Positions 44,724 through 53,333 of a stretch of DNA of 64,000 bases are shown here, one piece after another (within the stretch, counting starts at the first letter, position 1; each line of letters begins with the position of its first letter). The stretch comes from Bog-756 sp963839925 (GTDB taxonomy: Bacteria; Actinomycetota; Acidimicrobiia; Acidimicrobiales; RAAP-2), in NCBI GenBank assembly GCA_963839925.1, contig CAWIWV010000001.1, positions 248,001 through 312,000 of the forward strand, read 5' to 3'. The notes under the pieces are model-generated. The model saw nothing but the letters and a program-made list of their open reading frames with translations. It was not told the origin of the DNA and searched no databases. Made by a program: the position numbers and the translations under genes.

Positions 44724-45635
44724 TCAGCCGGCGCGGATGAAGTCGACCACGACCCGGGCCAGCTCCGGACCTCGGTCCTCCTGGAGGAAGTGCCCTCCGC
44801 CTTCGATGGTGACGTGCGCGCGGCCCTTGGCCCCGGGTATCCGGGCTTGCAGGATCTTCTCCCCTCCCGCGGTGATCGGGTCGCCGTCGCTGAACGCGGT
44901 GAGGAACGGCAGGTCCATCGCCTCGAGGACCTCCCAGGCCTTCCGGTTCGCAGCTGCGGCCGGATCGTCGGGCGAGATCGGGACGAGGGTCGGGAACTGA
45001 CGAGCACCCTCGGCGTAGGACTGGTCGGGGAACGGGGCGTCGTAGGCGGCGATGACCTCGGGGGCCAGGTCGGTCGTGCAGCCGGCGTTGACGATGAACC
45101 CGGTCGGGAACGTCTCGGTGGTCTGGGAGAACTCGAGCCAGCCCAGGAAGGCATCGCCGGGAGGGCGATCGCCGGTCGGAAGGAAGGTGTTGGCGGCCAC
45201 GACCCGCTCGAAGCGATCGGGGTGCTCGGCCAGCAGGCGCAGCCCGATGAGGCCTCCCCAGTCCTGGCAGACCAGGGTGAGCCGGCTCAGATCGAGGCGG
45301 TCGAAGAGGAGCGAGCGCATCCACTCGACGTGGCGCGCGTAGGTGTACTCGGTCCTCGGGGTCGGCTTGTCCGAGCGGCCGAACCCCACCAGGTCGGGGG
45401 CGACGACCCGGTAGCCGGCCTCGACGAGAACCGGAACCATGTGCCGGTAGAGATAGCACCACGATGGTTCTCCATGGAGCAGAAGAACGGTCTGGTCGGC
45501 GCCGGCCGGGTCTTCGTCGAGATGGTGCACCCGCAAGGTGCCTCCGTCCAGATCCGGGATTTCCTCGTAATGCGGTTGGTACGCAAAGCCTGCAAGACCT
45601 TCGAAGCAGTCGTCAGGGGTCCGGAGTTTCTTCAT
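44724..45635 (-). CDS. Haloalkane dehalogenase
   Basis: Predicted 303-residue alpha/beta hydrolase of haloalkane dehalogenase subfamily I. The oxyanion/halide motif is HGEPSW (54-59), the nucleophile elbow CQDWGG has Asp125 with the halide-stabilising Trp126, and His282 lies in GGGHFLQED. A cap domain lies between residues about 150 and 220. FSDGDPI near residue 250 supplies the third triad member. It would hydrolyse a carbon-halogen bond to an alcohol. Epoxide hydrolases share the fold, but the QDWG and HGEPSW combination favours dehalogenase. No haloacid dehalogenase is nearby. Confidence 0.88.
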   Translation of the reverse strand: MKKLRTPDDCFEGLAGFAYQPHYEEIPDLDGGTLRVHHLDEDPAGADQTVLLLHGEPSWCYLYRHMVPVLVEAGYRVVAPDLVGFGRSDKPTPRTEYTYARHVEWMRSLLFDRLDLSRLTLVCQDWGGLIGLRLLAEHPDRFERVVAANTFLPTGDRPPGDAFLGWLEFSQTTETFPTGFIVNAGCTTDLAPEVIAAYDAPFPDQSYAEGARQFPTLVPISPDDPAAAANRKAWEVLEAMDLPFLTAFSDGDPITAGGEKILQARIPGAKGRAHVTIEGGGHFLQEDRGPELARVVVDFIRAG

Positions 45636-45818
45636 CGGCAGGGTGCCTCCACTTCGTTTTCAACGCTCAGTCTGCCTCGGCATCCTCCTCGTCGGCGAGC
45701 GTCAGGCTGTTGCAATCATCCATCTCATCCCCTAGGTTTCGCCGTGGTTGAGCGTTTAGTGGGGGGGAGACCGGGGCAAAACTGCGTCAGCCGAACATGC
45801 CATCGGAAGACGAGCGGG

Positions 45819-45853
45819 CGAGGTTGGTCCGCACAAAGGGAAACCTCGAGGAG
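45819..45853 (+). promoter_or_regulatory. Hairpin next to the ribosome-binding site of the secreted repeat protein
   Basis: CGAGGTT (45819-45825) and AACCTCG (45842-45848) form a perfect 7-bp stem that ends directly before AGGAG (45849-45853), nine bases before the ATG at 45862. This could modulate translation or stabilise the leader. Confidence 0.4.
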
Positions 45854-45861
45854 AAACGCAG

Positions 45862-47877
45862 ATGAGATCAAAACGAACGCTGTTGGGTCGACTGACAGCG
45901 CTGGGGGGTGCGGTAGCGCTCGCAGCCACCAGCTTGGCAGCGTTGGGGGCCCCCGCGACTTCCGCGTCTGCGGCGTCGCTCAATGAGAACTTCGCCGGCT
46001 ACGTCGCGCTGATCGGCATCTACACCCCGATCTCGCTCGGGATCAACATCACCCAGCCGACGGTCGTCACCCAGGGCTCGACGTACACGATGGCCTTCGG
46101 CGGTGGCAGCCAGGTTGTCCCGACCTCTCAGAGCGGGTTCAACATCAACTACCTCAACGGATTGCAGGACATCGTTCCCGTGCCGAACGGCGCCACGTTC
46201 AAGACCGGCAGCCTCTCGACGGGCCTGCAGTGGACCTACGTGAATCACGGGACCACCACGCACGGAACCTTCAGTGTGACCTACTGCACGGCCGCCGGTT
46301 CGGGCTGCACCGCGACTCCGCACTCCGCGGCGTTCTTGGGATCGACGTCGACTCCCTACATCGAAACCAGCACCGGTGCGGCACACTTCGCCGGCGGTGG
46401 AACCCTCACCCTCCCCGGGTGGAACGCACAGTTCACCGCATCGGGCGCGACCGGTACGTCGATCCAGACGACGGTGAGTGAGTTCGACACGTCCACCAAC
46501 CTCCAGGGTCTGGGCGCGATCGACGTGGTCGCCTACCCGTCCGGGGTCTTCAGCGGCACGCCGGGGTCGCCTCCGCCGTACGTCTTCCAGTCGATGGCGA
46601 CCACCTCGATCGGTGTTCCGGTTCCCTCGGTGACCTCGGTCCTTCCGAACAGCGGCCCGGTCGCCGGTGGGAGCACGGTGACCATCGTCGGCACCAACCT
46701 GAGCAATCCGACCAAGGTCATGTTCGGCAACAAGCCCGCGAAGAGCTTCGCCAGCATCAGCTCCGGTGGGATCACTGCGGTGGCTCCGGCCGGTACGGCG
46801 GGCTCGTCGGTCAACGTGCGGGTGACCAACGCCGACGGCACCTCGGCCGTCTCGGCCGGTGATTCGTTCACCTGGACCAACGCACCGATCGTGACCAAGG
46901 TCAGCCCGAGCACCGGTTCGCCGTCGGGTGGCACCTCGGTCACCATCTCCGGGCTGCAGCTCGGCGGGGCGACCTCGGTCAAGTTCGGGTCGAAGGCCGC
47001 CACGGTCACCGCCAACTCGGCAACCTCGATCACCGCCACCTCGCCAGCGGGCTCCGGTGGGGTCGACGTGACCGTGACCAATGGCCAGGGCACCTCGATC
47101 CCCAACGGCCTCGACCGGTTCGGCTACGAAGTCGGCTATTGGCTGGCCGCCTCCGACGGTGGGATCTTCTCCTACAACGTGCCGTTCAACGGATCGGCCG
47201 GTGGGACCCCGCTCAACCAGCCGGTGGTCGGGGCAGCCCCGACTCCTGATGCCGGTGGCTACTGGCTCGCCGCCTCCGACGGTGGCGTCTTCTCCTACGG
47301 GGACGCCGGCTTCTTCGGATCGGCCGGGGACCTCGTCCTCAACAAGCCGGTGGTCGGGATCGCACCGAGTCCGACCGGAGCGGGCTACTGGTTGGTCGCC
47401 TCCGACGGTGGTGTCTTCAACTACGGAGCAGCCGGCTTCTACGGCTCGACCGGAAACATCGCCCTCAACGCACCCATCGTCGGGATCACCCCGACTCCTG
47501 ATGGGGCCGGTTACTGGTTGGTCGCCTCGGACGGCGGAGTGTTCTCCTTCGGAGACGCCGCCTTCTACGGCTCGATGGGTGGCACCCACCTGAACCAGCC
47601 GGTGGTGGGCATCGCCGCCACTCCCGACGGCCACGGTTACTGGTTGGTCGCCGCTGACGGCGGTGTGTTCTCCTTCGGAGATGCCAACTTCTACGGCTCG
47701 ATGGGCGGTATCCCGCTGAACAAGCCGGTGGTGGGTATTGCCGCCAACCCGGCCGGAGGCGGCTACTGGGAAGTTGCGTCGGACGGAGGGATCTTCAACT
47801 TCGGGTCGGCCGGCTTCTTCGGATCGGCCGGGAGCCTGGTCTTGAACCAGCCGGTGGTCGGTATCGCCGGCGCCTGA
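45862..47877 (+). CDS. Secreted protein with IPT/TIG domains and six C-terminal repeats
   Basis: Predicted 671-residue exported protein with a Sec signal peptide (about 1-37, ending in ATSASAAS). A non-recognised beta-rich region follows to residue 250. Two IPT/TIG Ig-like domains lie at about 253-338 and 341-418 (starts VTSVLPNSGPVAGGSTVTI and VTKVSPSTGSPSGGTSVTI). Six repeats of about 41 residues follow (424-671), each with GYWL-ASDGGVFSFGDA-FYGS and PVVGIA. The repeats probably form a beta-propeller-like surface module and are familiar from Acidimicrobiia secreted proteins. A strong intrinsic terminator follows. Surface adhesion or wall binding is inference. Confidence 0.88.
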   Translation: MRSKRTLLGRLTALGGAVALAATSLAALGAPATSASAASLNENFAGYVALIGIYTPISLGINITQPTVVTQGSTYTMAFGGGSQVVPTSQSGFNINYLNGLQDIVPVPNGATFKTGSLSTGLQWTYVNHGTTTHGTFSVTYCTAAGSGCTATPHSAAFLGSTSTPYIETSTGAAHFAGGGTLTLPGWNAQFTASGATGTSIQTTVSEFDTSTNLQGLGAIDVVAYPSGVFSGTPGSPPPYVFQSMATTSIGVPVPSVTSVLPNSGPVAGGSTVTIVGTNLSNPTKVMFGNKPAKSFASISSGGITAVAPAGTAGSSVNVRVTNADGTSAVSAGDSFTWTNAPIVTKVSPSTGSPSGGTSVTISGLQLGGATSVKFGSKAATVTANSATSITATSPAGSGGVDVTVTNGQGTSIPNGLDRFGYEVGYWLAASDGGIFSYNVPFNGSAGGTPLNQPVVGAAPTPDAGGYWLAASDGGVFSYGDAGFFGSAGDLVLNKPVVGIAPSPTGAGYWLVASDGGVFNYGAAGFYGSTGNIALNAPIVGITPTPDGAGYWLVASDGGVFSFGDAAFYGSMGGTHLNQPVVGIAATPDGHGYWLVAADGGVFSFGDANFYGSMGGIPLNKPVVGIAANPAGGGYWEVASDGGIFNFGSAGFFGSAGSLVLNQPVVGIAGA

Positions 47878-47902
47878 GCCTGCCGCACCAAAGCGTTTCA
47901 CT

Positions 47903-47939
47903 GAAGAACCGGGGGCTTGCGCCCCCGGTTCTTCGTTTT
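47903..47939 (+). terminator. Strong intrinsic terminator
   Basis: GAAGAACCGGGGGC (47903-47916) and GCCCCCGGTTCTTC (47921-47934) form a perfect 14-bp stem with a TTGC loop, followed by GTTTT. It ends the secreted repeat protein transcript and insulates ilvD. Confidence 0.95.
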
Positions 47940-47959
47940 GGCGGCAGTACCATGGGTCC

Positions 47960-49675
47960 ATGAGCAACGCGGCCGGCAACGATCCTTCGGAGCAACCGCT
48001 GGTCGGCATGAAGCCTCGGAGTCACGAGGTCACCGACGGCCCCACCCGAGCACCGGCCCGGGCCATGCTCCGGGCGGTCGGCATGACCGATGACGACTGG
48101 GACAAGCCGCAGATCGGGGTCGCGTCGTCGTGGAACGAAGTCACCCCGTGCAACCTGCCGCTCGATCGGTTGGCCAAGCGGGCCAAGGACGGGGTCCGGG
48201 AAGCCGGCGGGTTCCCCTTGGAGTTCGTGACCATCGCGGTCTCGGACGGGATCTCCATGGGACACGAGGGCATGCGGGCCTCCCTGGTCAGCCGCGAGAT
48301 CATCGCCGACTCGGTGGAGACGGTCATGCACGCCGAGCGATTCGACGGTCTGGTGACGCTGGCCGGCTGCGACAAGTCCCTTCCGGGGATGCTGATGGCG
48401 GCTGCACGGCTCAATCTGCCGAGCGTGTTCCTCTACGGCGGTTCCATCCTGCCCGGCCGGGCGCGGGACCGGGCACTCGACATCACCTCGGTGTTCGAGG
48501 CGGTCGGAGCGCACGCGGTCGATGCACTGTCCGACGAAGAGCTCAGCCTCATCGAGCACAACGCCTGCCCGACCGAGGGGTCGTGCGCCGGGATGTTCAC
48601 CGCCAACACGATGGCGTCGGTGGCAGAAGCACTCGGGATGTCGTTGCCCGGGAGCTCCTCCGCTCCGGCGGTCGACCGCCGGCGTGACGACGCGGCCTAT
48701 TCCTCAGGACGTGCCGTGGTCGGGTTGCTCGAAGCCGGCATTCGACCGCGCCAGGTGATGACCAAAGAGGCGTTCGAAAATGCGATCGCAGTCACCATGG
48801 CGCTCGGTGGTTCGACCAACGCGGTGCTGCACCTGCTGGCGATCGCCAACGAGGCGCGGGTCGACCTCGCCCTCGACGACTTCAACCGGGTGGCCGCACG
48901 CGTCCCTCACCTCGCCGACACCAAACCGCACGGCAAGTACCACATGAGCGACCTCGACCGGATCGGAGGCGTGCCCGTCGTCATCCGCGAGCTGCTCGAG
49001 GCCGGCCAGTTGCACGGTGACTGCCTCACGGTCACCGGCAAGACGATGGCGGAGAACCTCGAAGCACTGGACCCGCCGGCACCCGACGGTGATGTGGTGC
49101 ACGACATGCTGCACCCGATCCACGTGCAAGGCGGGATCGCCATCCTCACCGGATCGCTCGCTCCCAACGGCGCGGTGGTCAAGGTGGCAGGTATCGACAC
49201 GCTCACCTTCGACGGTCAGGCGCGGGTGTTCGACGGGGAGGATCAGGCGATGGAGGCGATCCTCGCCGGTTCGATCGCGCCAAACACCGTGCTGGTCATC
49301 CGCTACGAGGGACCCAAGGGTGGACCCGGGATCCGCGAGATGCTCGCGATCACCGGGGCGCTGAAGGGGGTCGGCCGCGGCGCGGACTGCGCCCTGGTCA
49401 CCGACGGGCGGTTCTCCGGCGGGACCCACGGATTCTGCATCGGGCACGTCGCCCCTGAAGCTGTGGACGGAGGACCGATCGCACTGGTCGCCGACGGAGA
49501 TCGGATCGTCGTCGACGTGGAGGCCCACACCATCGATCTGATGGTCGACGACGACGAGCTCTCCCGACGGCGGGCCGCCCTCAAGCACCCCGAGCCCCGC
49601 TACACCACCGGGGTGTTGGCCAAGTTCGCCCGCCTGGTGACCGGCGCCGAGCGGGGAGCGATCACCGAACCCTGA
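47960..49675 (+). CDS. ilvD: Dihydroxy-acid dehydratase
   Basis: Predicted 571-residue enzyme of branched-chain amino acid synthesis that dehydrates 2,3-dihydroxyisovalerate (and its methyl homologue) to the 2-keto acid. Fe-S and Mg-binding signatures are TPCNLPLDR, AGCDKSLPGM and CPTEGSCAGMFTANTM. The C-terminal domain has VTDGRFSGGTHGFCIGHV and ALVADGDRIVVD. Full length for the family. It lies just upstream of the attenuated ilvB operon but is separated by about 200 nt of leader, so it is probably a separate transcript with related regulation. Confidence 0.96.
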   Translation: MSNAAGNDPSEQPLVGMKPRSHEVTDGPTRAPARAMLRAVGMTDDDWDKPQIGVASSWNEVTPCNLPLDRLAKRAKDGVREAGGFPLEFVTIAVSDGISMGHEGMRASLVSREIIADSVETVMHAERFDGLVTLAGCDKSLPGMLMAAARLNLPSVFLYGGSILPGRARDRALDITSVFEAVGAHAVDALSDEELSLIEHNACPTEGSCAGMFTANTMASVAEALGMSLPGSSSAPAVDRRRDDAAYSSGRAVVGLLEAGIRPRQVMTKEAFENAIAVTMALGGSTNAVLHLLAIANEARVDLALDDFNRVAARVPHLADTKPHGKYHMSDLDRIGGVPVVIRELLEAGQLHGDCLTVTGKTMAENLEALDPPAPDGDVVHDMLHPIHVQGGIAILTGSLAPNGAVVKVAGIDTLTFDGQARVFDGEDQAMEAILAGSIAPNTVLVIRYEGPKGGPGIREMLAITGALKGVGRGADCALVTDGRFSGGTHGFCIGHVAPEAVDGGPIALVADGDRIVVDVEAHTIDLMVDDDELSRRRAALKHPEPRYTTGVLAKFARLVTGAERGAITEP

Positions 49676-49682
49676 GCATCGC

Positions 49683-49711
49683 TGTACAGGGGACTCCAAC
49701 CGTGCAACAAT
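49683..49711 (+). promoter_or_regulatory. Candidate ilvB promoter
   Basis: TGTACA (49683-49688) and AACAAT (49706-49711) are separated by 17 nt and each match consensus at 4 of 6 positions. Initiation would fall at about 49718-49720, at the ATG of the leader peptide, implying a leaderless leader ORF. Confidence 0.4.
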
Positions 49712-49719
49712 GTTTGTCG

Positions 49720-49770
49720 ATGCAGACCAACCCGGCAGTTCAAGTGATCACGGTGGTAATCCTCTCGTAG
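49720..49770 (+). CDS. ilvB leader peptide (attenuator ORF)
   Basis: Sixteen codons plus TAG encode MQTNPAVQVITVVILS, with seven Val/Ile/Leu residues, five of the last seven residues being V, V, I, L or I. It lies between ilvD and ilvB, upstream of a hairpin and an intrinsic terminator. This is the layout of transcription attenuation by ribosome stalling at branched-chain codons, as known for ilvBNC leaders in Corynebacterium. When charged Val/Ile/Leu tRNAs are scarce, stalling should prevent terminator formation. I did not resolve an unambiguous antiterminator pairing. Confidence 0.85.
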   Translation: MQTNPAVQVITVVILS

Positions 49771-49798
49771 CGCACGCGACGCTCTCTCGCCGTGTGCG
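49771..49798 (+). promoter_or_regulatory. Pause/antiterminator hairpin in the ilvB leader
   Basis: CGCACGCGACG (49771-49781) pairs with CGCCGTGTGCG (49788-49798) over 11 positions with one G-T wobble and one mismatch; the loop is CTCTCT. It begins immediately after the leader peptide stop, so the ribosome position would control whether it folds. Confidence 0.65.
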
Positions 49799-49803
49799 CT
49801 CTC

Positions 49804-49829
49804 CGACCTCCCAGACGGGAGGTCGTTTT
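49804..49829 (+). terminator. ilvB attenuator terminator
   Basis: CGACCTCCC (49804-49812) and GGGAGGTCG (49817-49825) form a perfect 9-bp stem with loop AGAC followed by TTTT. It sits 47 nt before ilvB and after the leader peptide, so it is an attenuator rather than an end-of-gene terminator. Confidence 0.9.
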
Positions 49830-49876
49830 CATGTCCCGCCACAAGCCCTCAACAAGACCCACCCAAGGGAGCAACG

Positions 49877-51697
49877 ATGCAACTCACAGGAGCACAAGCG
49901 CTGATCAAGAGCTTGGAGATGCAGCAGGTGGAGGTCATGTTCGGCCTCCCCGGGGGTGCGATCCTGCCCGTCTACGACCCGATCATCGACTCGTCGATCC
50001 GGCACATCCTGGTTCGTCACGAGCAGGGTGCGGGCCACATGGCCGAAGGGTACGCACAGGTCACCGGCCGCCCGGGCGTTGCCATGGTCACCAGCGGGCC
50101 GGGTGCCACCAACATCGTGACCACCCTGGCCGATGCCTACATGGACTCGATCCCGCTGGTGGTGGTGAGCGGGCAGGTGCCCACGACGGCGATCGGCACC
50201 GACGCCTTTCAGGAGAGTGACATCACCGGCATCACCATGGGCATCACCAAGCACAACTGGTTGATCACCGACGGCGCCGACATTCCCCGGGTGGTCGCCG
50301 AGGCGTTCCACGTGGCCACCACCGGGCGGCCCGGGCCGGTGCTCATCGACGTTCCGAAGGACGTGGCCGTCAACCCCATGGAGTGGTACTGGCCCGAGCC
50401 TTCCGACCTCGATCTCCCCGGGTACCACCCGAGGACGGAGGGCGATCCCGAGCAGGTGCGCAGGGCGGCCGAACTGCTGCTCGCTGCGGAGCGACCGGTC
50501 ATCTACGCGGGCGGGGGGATCCTGAAGGCGCGAGCCGCCGAGTCGTTGCGCGAGCTGGCCGAGCGGACCGGCATTCCGGTGGTGACCACCCTGATGGCCC
50601 GCGGGTGCTTCCCCGACTCCCACCCCCTGTGCCTCGGGATGCCCGGCATGCACGGGAACTACACCGCAGTGACCGCGATGCAGCGTTCCGATCTGCTGAT
50701 CGCCCTCGGCAGCCGATTCGACGACCGGGTCACCGGCAAGGTGGACGCATTCGCGCCCGAGGCCAAGGTCGTCCACATCGACATCGACCCGGCCGAGCTC
50801 AACAAGGTCAGGCGCGCGGACGTGGGTATCACCGGCGACTGCCGACTGGTGATCGACGAACTGTTGGTCGCGCTCCACGACCTCGGACTCGGCCACAGCG
50901 ACGCCACCCGAGGTGGTCGGGGAGGAGCACCGAGCGACGCGGTCGCCGGATCGGTGGCAGAACCCGGCTCTGTGGCCGCCTCCTACCCGCGCGAGCGGCT
51001 CGCCCCCTGGCGGGCCCAGCTGAGTGAGTGGCAGCAGCGGTTCCCGCTGGTCTACGAGCAGCAGCCGGGTGCCGGAGCGCTCAAGCCGCAGTTCGTCCTC
51101 GAGGCACTGCGTGACGCGACACCCGACGACACCATCGTCGCCTCGGGGGTCGGTCAGCATCAGATGTTCGCGTCCCAGTGGTGGCAGTTCGACTACCCCT
51201 ACACCTGGGTCAACTCGGGAGGCCTCGGCACCATGGGGTTCGCGGTTCCTGCGGCTATCGGCGCGAAGGTCGGCCGGCCCGACCGGATGGTCTGGGCGGT
51301 GGACGGCGACGGCTGCTTCCAGATGACCGCGCAGGAGTTGGTCACCGCGTCGTCGGAGCGCATCCCGGTGAAGATCGCCATCCTCAACAACGCCTACTTG
51401 GGGATGGTTCGTCAGTGGCAGGAGATGTTCTACGCGGAGCGATACTCCGAGGTCTACCTTTCTCCCGATCTCCCCGACTACGTCGGGTGGGCCGAGGCGA
51501 TGGGGTGTGTCGGGATGCGGGTGGAGTCGACCGAAGAGGTCGGGCCTGCGATAGACAAGGCCAACGACATCGACGATCGTCCGGTGGTCATCGACTTCCG
51601 GACCGACGCGTTCGAAAAGGTCTTCCCGATGGTCGCCGCCGGCACCTCCAACGACGACATCATCGTGGATCCTTCTCAAGATCGGGGGAATCGCTGA
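49877..51697 (+). CDS. ilvB: Acetolactate synthase, large (catalytic) subunit
   Basis: Predicted 606-residue thiamine-diphosphate enzyme that condenses two pyruvates (or pyruvate and 2-oxobutyrate) to acetohydroxy acids. The catalytic Glu is in VRHEQGAGHMAEGYAQ. FAD-region and thiamine-binding motifs are visible, including GDGCFQMTAQELVT. Residues about 345-375 form a longer linker than usual. Expression is probably attenuated through the upstream leader peptide. It overlaps ilvN by one base (TGATG). Confidence 0.97.
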   Translation: MQLTGAQALIKSLEMQQVEVMFGLPGGAILPVYDPIIDSSIRHILVRHEQGAGHMAEGYAQVTGRPGVAMVTSGPGATNIVTTLADAYMDSIPLVVVSGQVPTTAIGTDAFQESDITGITMGITKHNWLITDGADIPRVVAEAFHVATTGRPGPVLIDVPKDVAVNPMEWYWPEPSDLDLPGYHPRTEGDPEQVRRAAELLLAAERPVIYAGGGILKARAAESLRELAERTGIPVVTTLMARGCFPDSHPLCLGMPGMHGNYTAVTAMQRSDLLIALGSRFDDRVTGKVDAFAPEAKVVHIDIDPAELNKVRRADVGITGDCRLVIDELLVALHDLGLGHSDATRGGRGGAPSDAVAGSVAEPGSVAASYPRERLAPWRAQLSEWQQRFPLVYEQQPGAGALKPQFVLEALRDATPDDTIVASGVGQHQMFASQWWQFDYPYTWVNSGGLGTMGFAVPAAIGAKVGRPDRMVWAVDGDGCFQMTAQELVTASSERIPVKIAILNNAYLGMVRQWQEMFYAERYSEVYLSPDLPDYVGWAEAMGCVGMRVESTEEVGPAIDKANDIDDRPVVIDFRTDAFEKVFPMVAAGTSNDDIIVDPSQDRGNR

Positions 51698-52278
51698 TGT
51701 ACGGGACCGACAAGCGGCACCACACGCTGACCGTGTTGGTGGAGAACAAATCGGGTGTGCTCGCCCGGGTCGCGGGGCTCTTCTCGCGCCGGGGGTACAA
51801 CATCTTCAGCCTGGCGGTGGCCCCGTCGGACGACGAGCGGTTCAGCCGGATCACCATCGTGGTGGACGTCGAATCTGCTCCTCTCGACCAGATCATCAAG
51901 CAGCTGGACAAGCTGATCCCGGTCGTCTCGATCCGGGAGCTCGATCCCGCGGTCTCCCGTGAGCGCGAGCTGCTTCTGGCAACCGTCGAGGCCGGTCCCG
52001 AGACCCGAGGTCAGGTCATCCAGCTGGTCGGTGTCTTCGAGGGAAAGATCGTCGATGTCGGCCACGAACGGCTCACGGTGATGCTCGCCGGCACGCCGAC
52101 CAAGCTGGACGACTTCGAAAACCTGATCCGGGGCTACGGGATCGTCGAGATGCAGCGGAGCGGTCGGGTGGCCTTGCCTATGCTTGAACGGTCCGGCGAC
52201 CAGCGGCCCTACCTCCTCACGGGATCTGCGGCCGGCACCGGCTCTCCGAACGGACACGACACAGAGAAGGCAGGTTGA
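51697..52278 (+). CDS. ilvN: Acetolactate synthase, small (regulatory) subunit
   Basis: Predicted 193-residue regulatory subunit. The N-terminal ACT domain (HTLTVLVENKSGVLARVAGLFSRRGYNI) binds valine for feedback inhibition; the C-terminal ALS_ss domain includes VDVGHERLTVMLAGTPTKLDDF. It has a C-terminal extension of about 20 residues. The ATG at 51697 overlaps the ilvB stop, so the subunits are co-translated; the frame extends upstream into ilvB but is not coding there. Confidence 0.95.
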   Translation: MYGTDKRHHTLTVLVENKSGVLARVAGLFSRRGYNIFSLAVAPSDDERFSRITIVVDVESAPLDQIIKQLDKLIPVVSIRELDPAVSRERELLLATVEAGPETRGQVIQLVGVFEGKIVDVGHERLTVMLAGTPTKLDDFENLIRGYGIVEMQRSGRVALPMLERSGDQRPYLLTGSAAGTGSPNGHDTEKAG

Positions 52279-52283
52279 ACGCG

Positions 52284-53309
52284 ATGGCCACGCTGTACTA
52301 CGAGAAGGACGCCGATCCAGGCCTCATCAGGAACCGCAAGGTGGCGGTCGTCGGATACGGCTCCCAGGGTCATGCCCACACGCTCAACCTGGCGGAGAGC
52401 GGCGTCGACGTCCGGGTCGGGCTCCGGGAGGGCTCGAGTTCCAAGGGCAAGGCGGAAGAGGCCGGGCTCCGGGTGCTGTCGGTGGCAGATGCCTCCGCCG
52501 AGGCCGACGTCATCATGATCCTCCTGCCCGACACCGAGCAGGCCGCCGTCTACGAAGCAGAGATCGCCCCGCACGTCGGACCCGGTGACGCCCTGTTCTT
52601 CGCACACGGCTTCAACATCCGGTTCGGCCTGATCACGCCTCCCGACGGTGTCGACGTGGCGATGGTCGCGCCCAAGGGACCCGGCCACCTGGTTCGCCGC
52701 ACCTACACCGAGGGCGGGGGAGTGCCCTCGCTCATCGCGGTGTCCGCGGATCCCTCGGGCAAGGCGCACGACTTGGCACTCTCCTACGCCCACGCGATCG
52801 GGGCCACCCGGGCCGGCGTGCTCGACACCACGTTCTCCGAGGAGACCGAGACCGACCTGTTCGGCGAGCAGGTGGTGCTCTGCGGCGGTCTGACCGCGTT
52901 GGTCCAGGCGGGGTACGAAACGCTGGTGGGTGCCGGATACCAGCCCGAGTCCGCCTACTTCGAGTGTCTCCACGAGCTCAAGCTGATCGTCGACCTCATG
53001 TACGAGCAGGGGATCAGCGGGATGCGCTTCTCGATCTCCGACACCGCCGAGTACGGGGATCTCACCCGGGGTCCCCGGGTGATCTCCAAAGAGGTCCGTG
53101 AGGAGATGGGCCGCATCTTGGGCGAGATCCAAGACGGGAGCTTTGCCAAGGAGTGGGTGGCGGAGAACGCCAACGGGCGTCCCAACTACAAGGCGTTGCG
53201 TCAAGCCGGGCTCGACCACCCGATCGAGAAGGTCGGCGCCGAGCTGCGTGCGATGATGCCGTTCGTCACCGCGGGGAAGCAGAAGATCCAGGACGTCTCG
53301 GGCGGCTGA
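52284..53309 (+). CDS. ilvC: Ketol-acid reductoisomerase
   Basis: Predicted 341-residue class I enzyme catalysing the isomerisation-reduction of acetohydroxy acids with NADPH and Mg2+. The Rossmann motif is VVGYGSQGHAHTLNL. Knotted-domain metal ligands lie in DLFGEQVVLCGG and ESAYFECLHELKLIVD, with the conserved SDTAEYG near the active site. A TTG three codons earlier (52275) overlaps ilvN; the ATG at 52284 after AGAAGGCAGG is preferred. Last biosynthetic gene of the ilvBNC unit. Confidence 0.96.
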   Translation: MATLYYEKDADPGLIRNRKVAVVGYGSQGHAHTLNLAESGVDVRVGLREGSSSKGKAEEAGLRVLSVADASAEADVIMILLPDTEQAAVYEAEIAPHVGPGDALFFAHGFNIRFGLITPPDGVDVAMVAPKGPGHLVRRTYTEGGGVPSLIAVSADPSGKAHDLALSYAHAIGATRAGVLDTTFSEETETDLFGEQVVLCGGLTALVQAGYETLVGAGYQPESAYFECLHELKLIVDLMYEQGISGMRFSISDTAEYGDLTRGPRVISKEVREEMGRILGEIQDGSFAKEWVAENANGRPNYKALRQAGLDHPIEKVGAELRAMMPFVTAGKQKIQDVSGG

Positions 53310-53333
53310 GTCGCAGCCGAGGAGCGGATCTTC

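Noticed and set aside
45868..48009. 713-codon minus-strand open frame
   Set aside because: Exact antisense of the secreted repeat protein and start of ilvD; Arg/Gly/Asp-rich composition typical of high-GC shadow frames.
49829..51679. 616-codon minus-strand open frame
   Set aside because: Antisense of ilvB, with low-information Gly/Asp/Val/His-rich composition and no recognisable domain.
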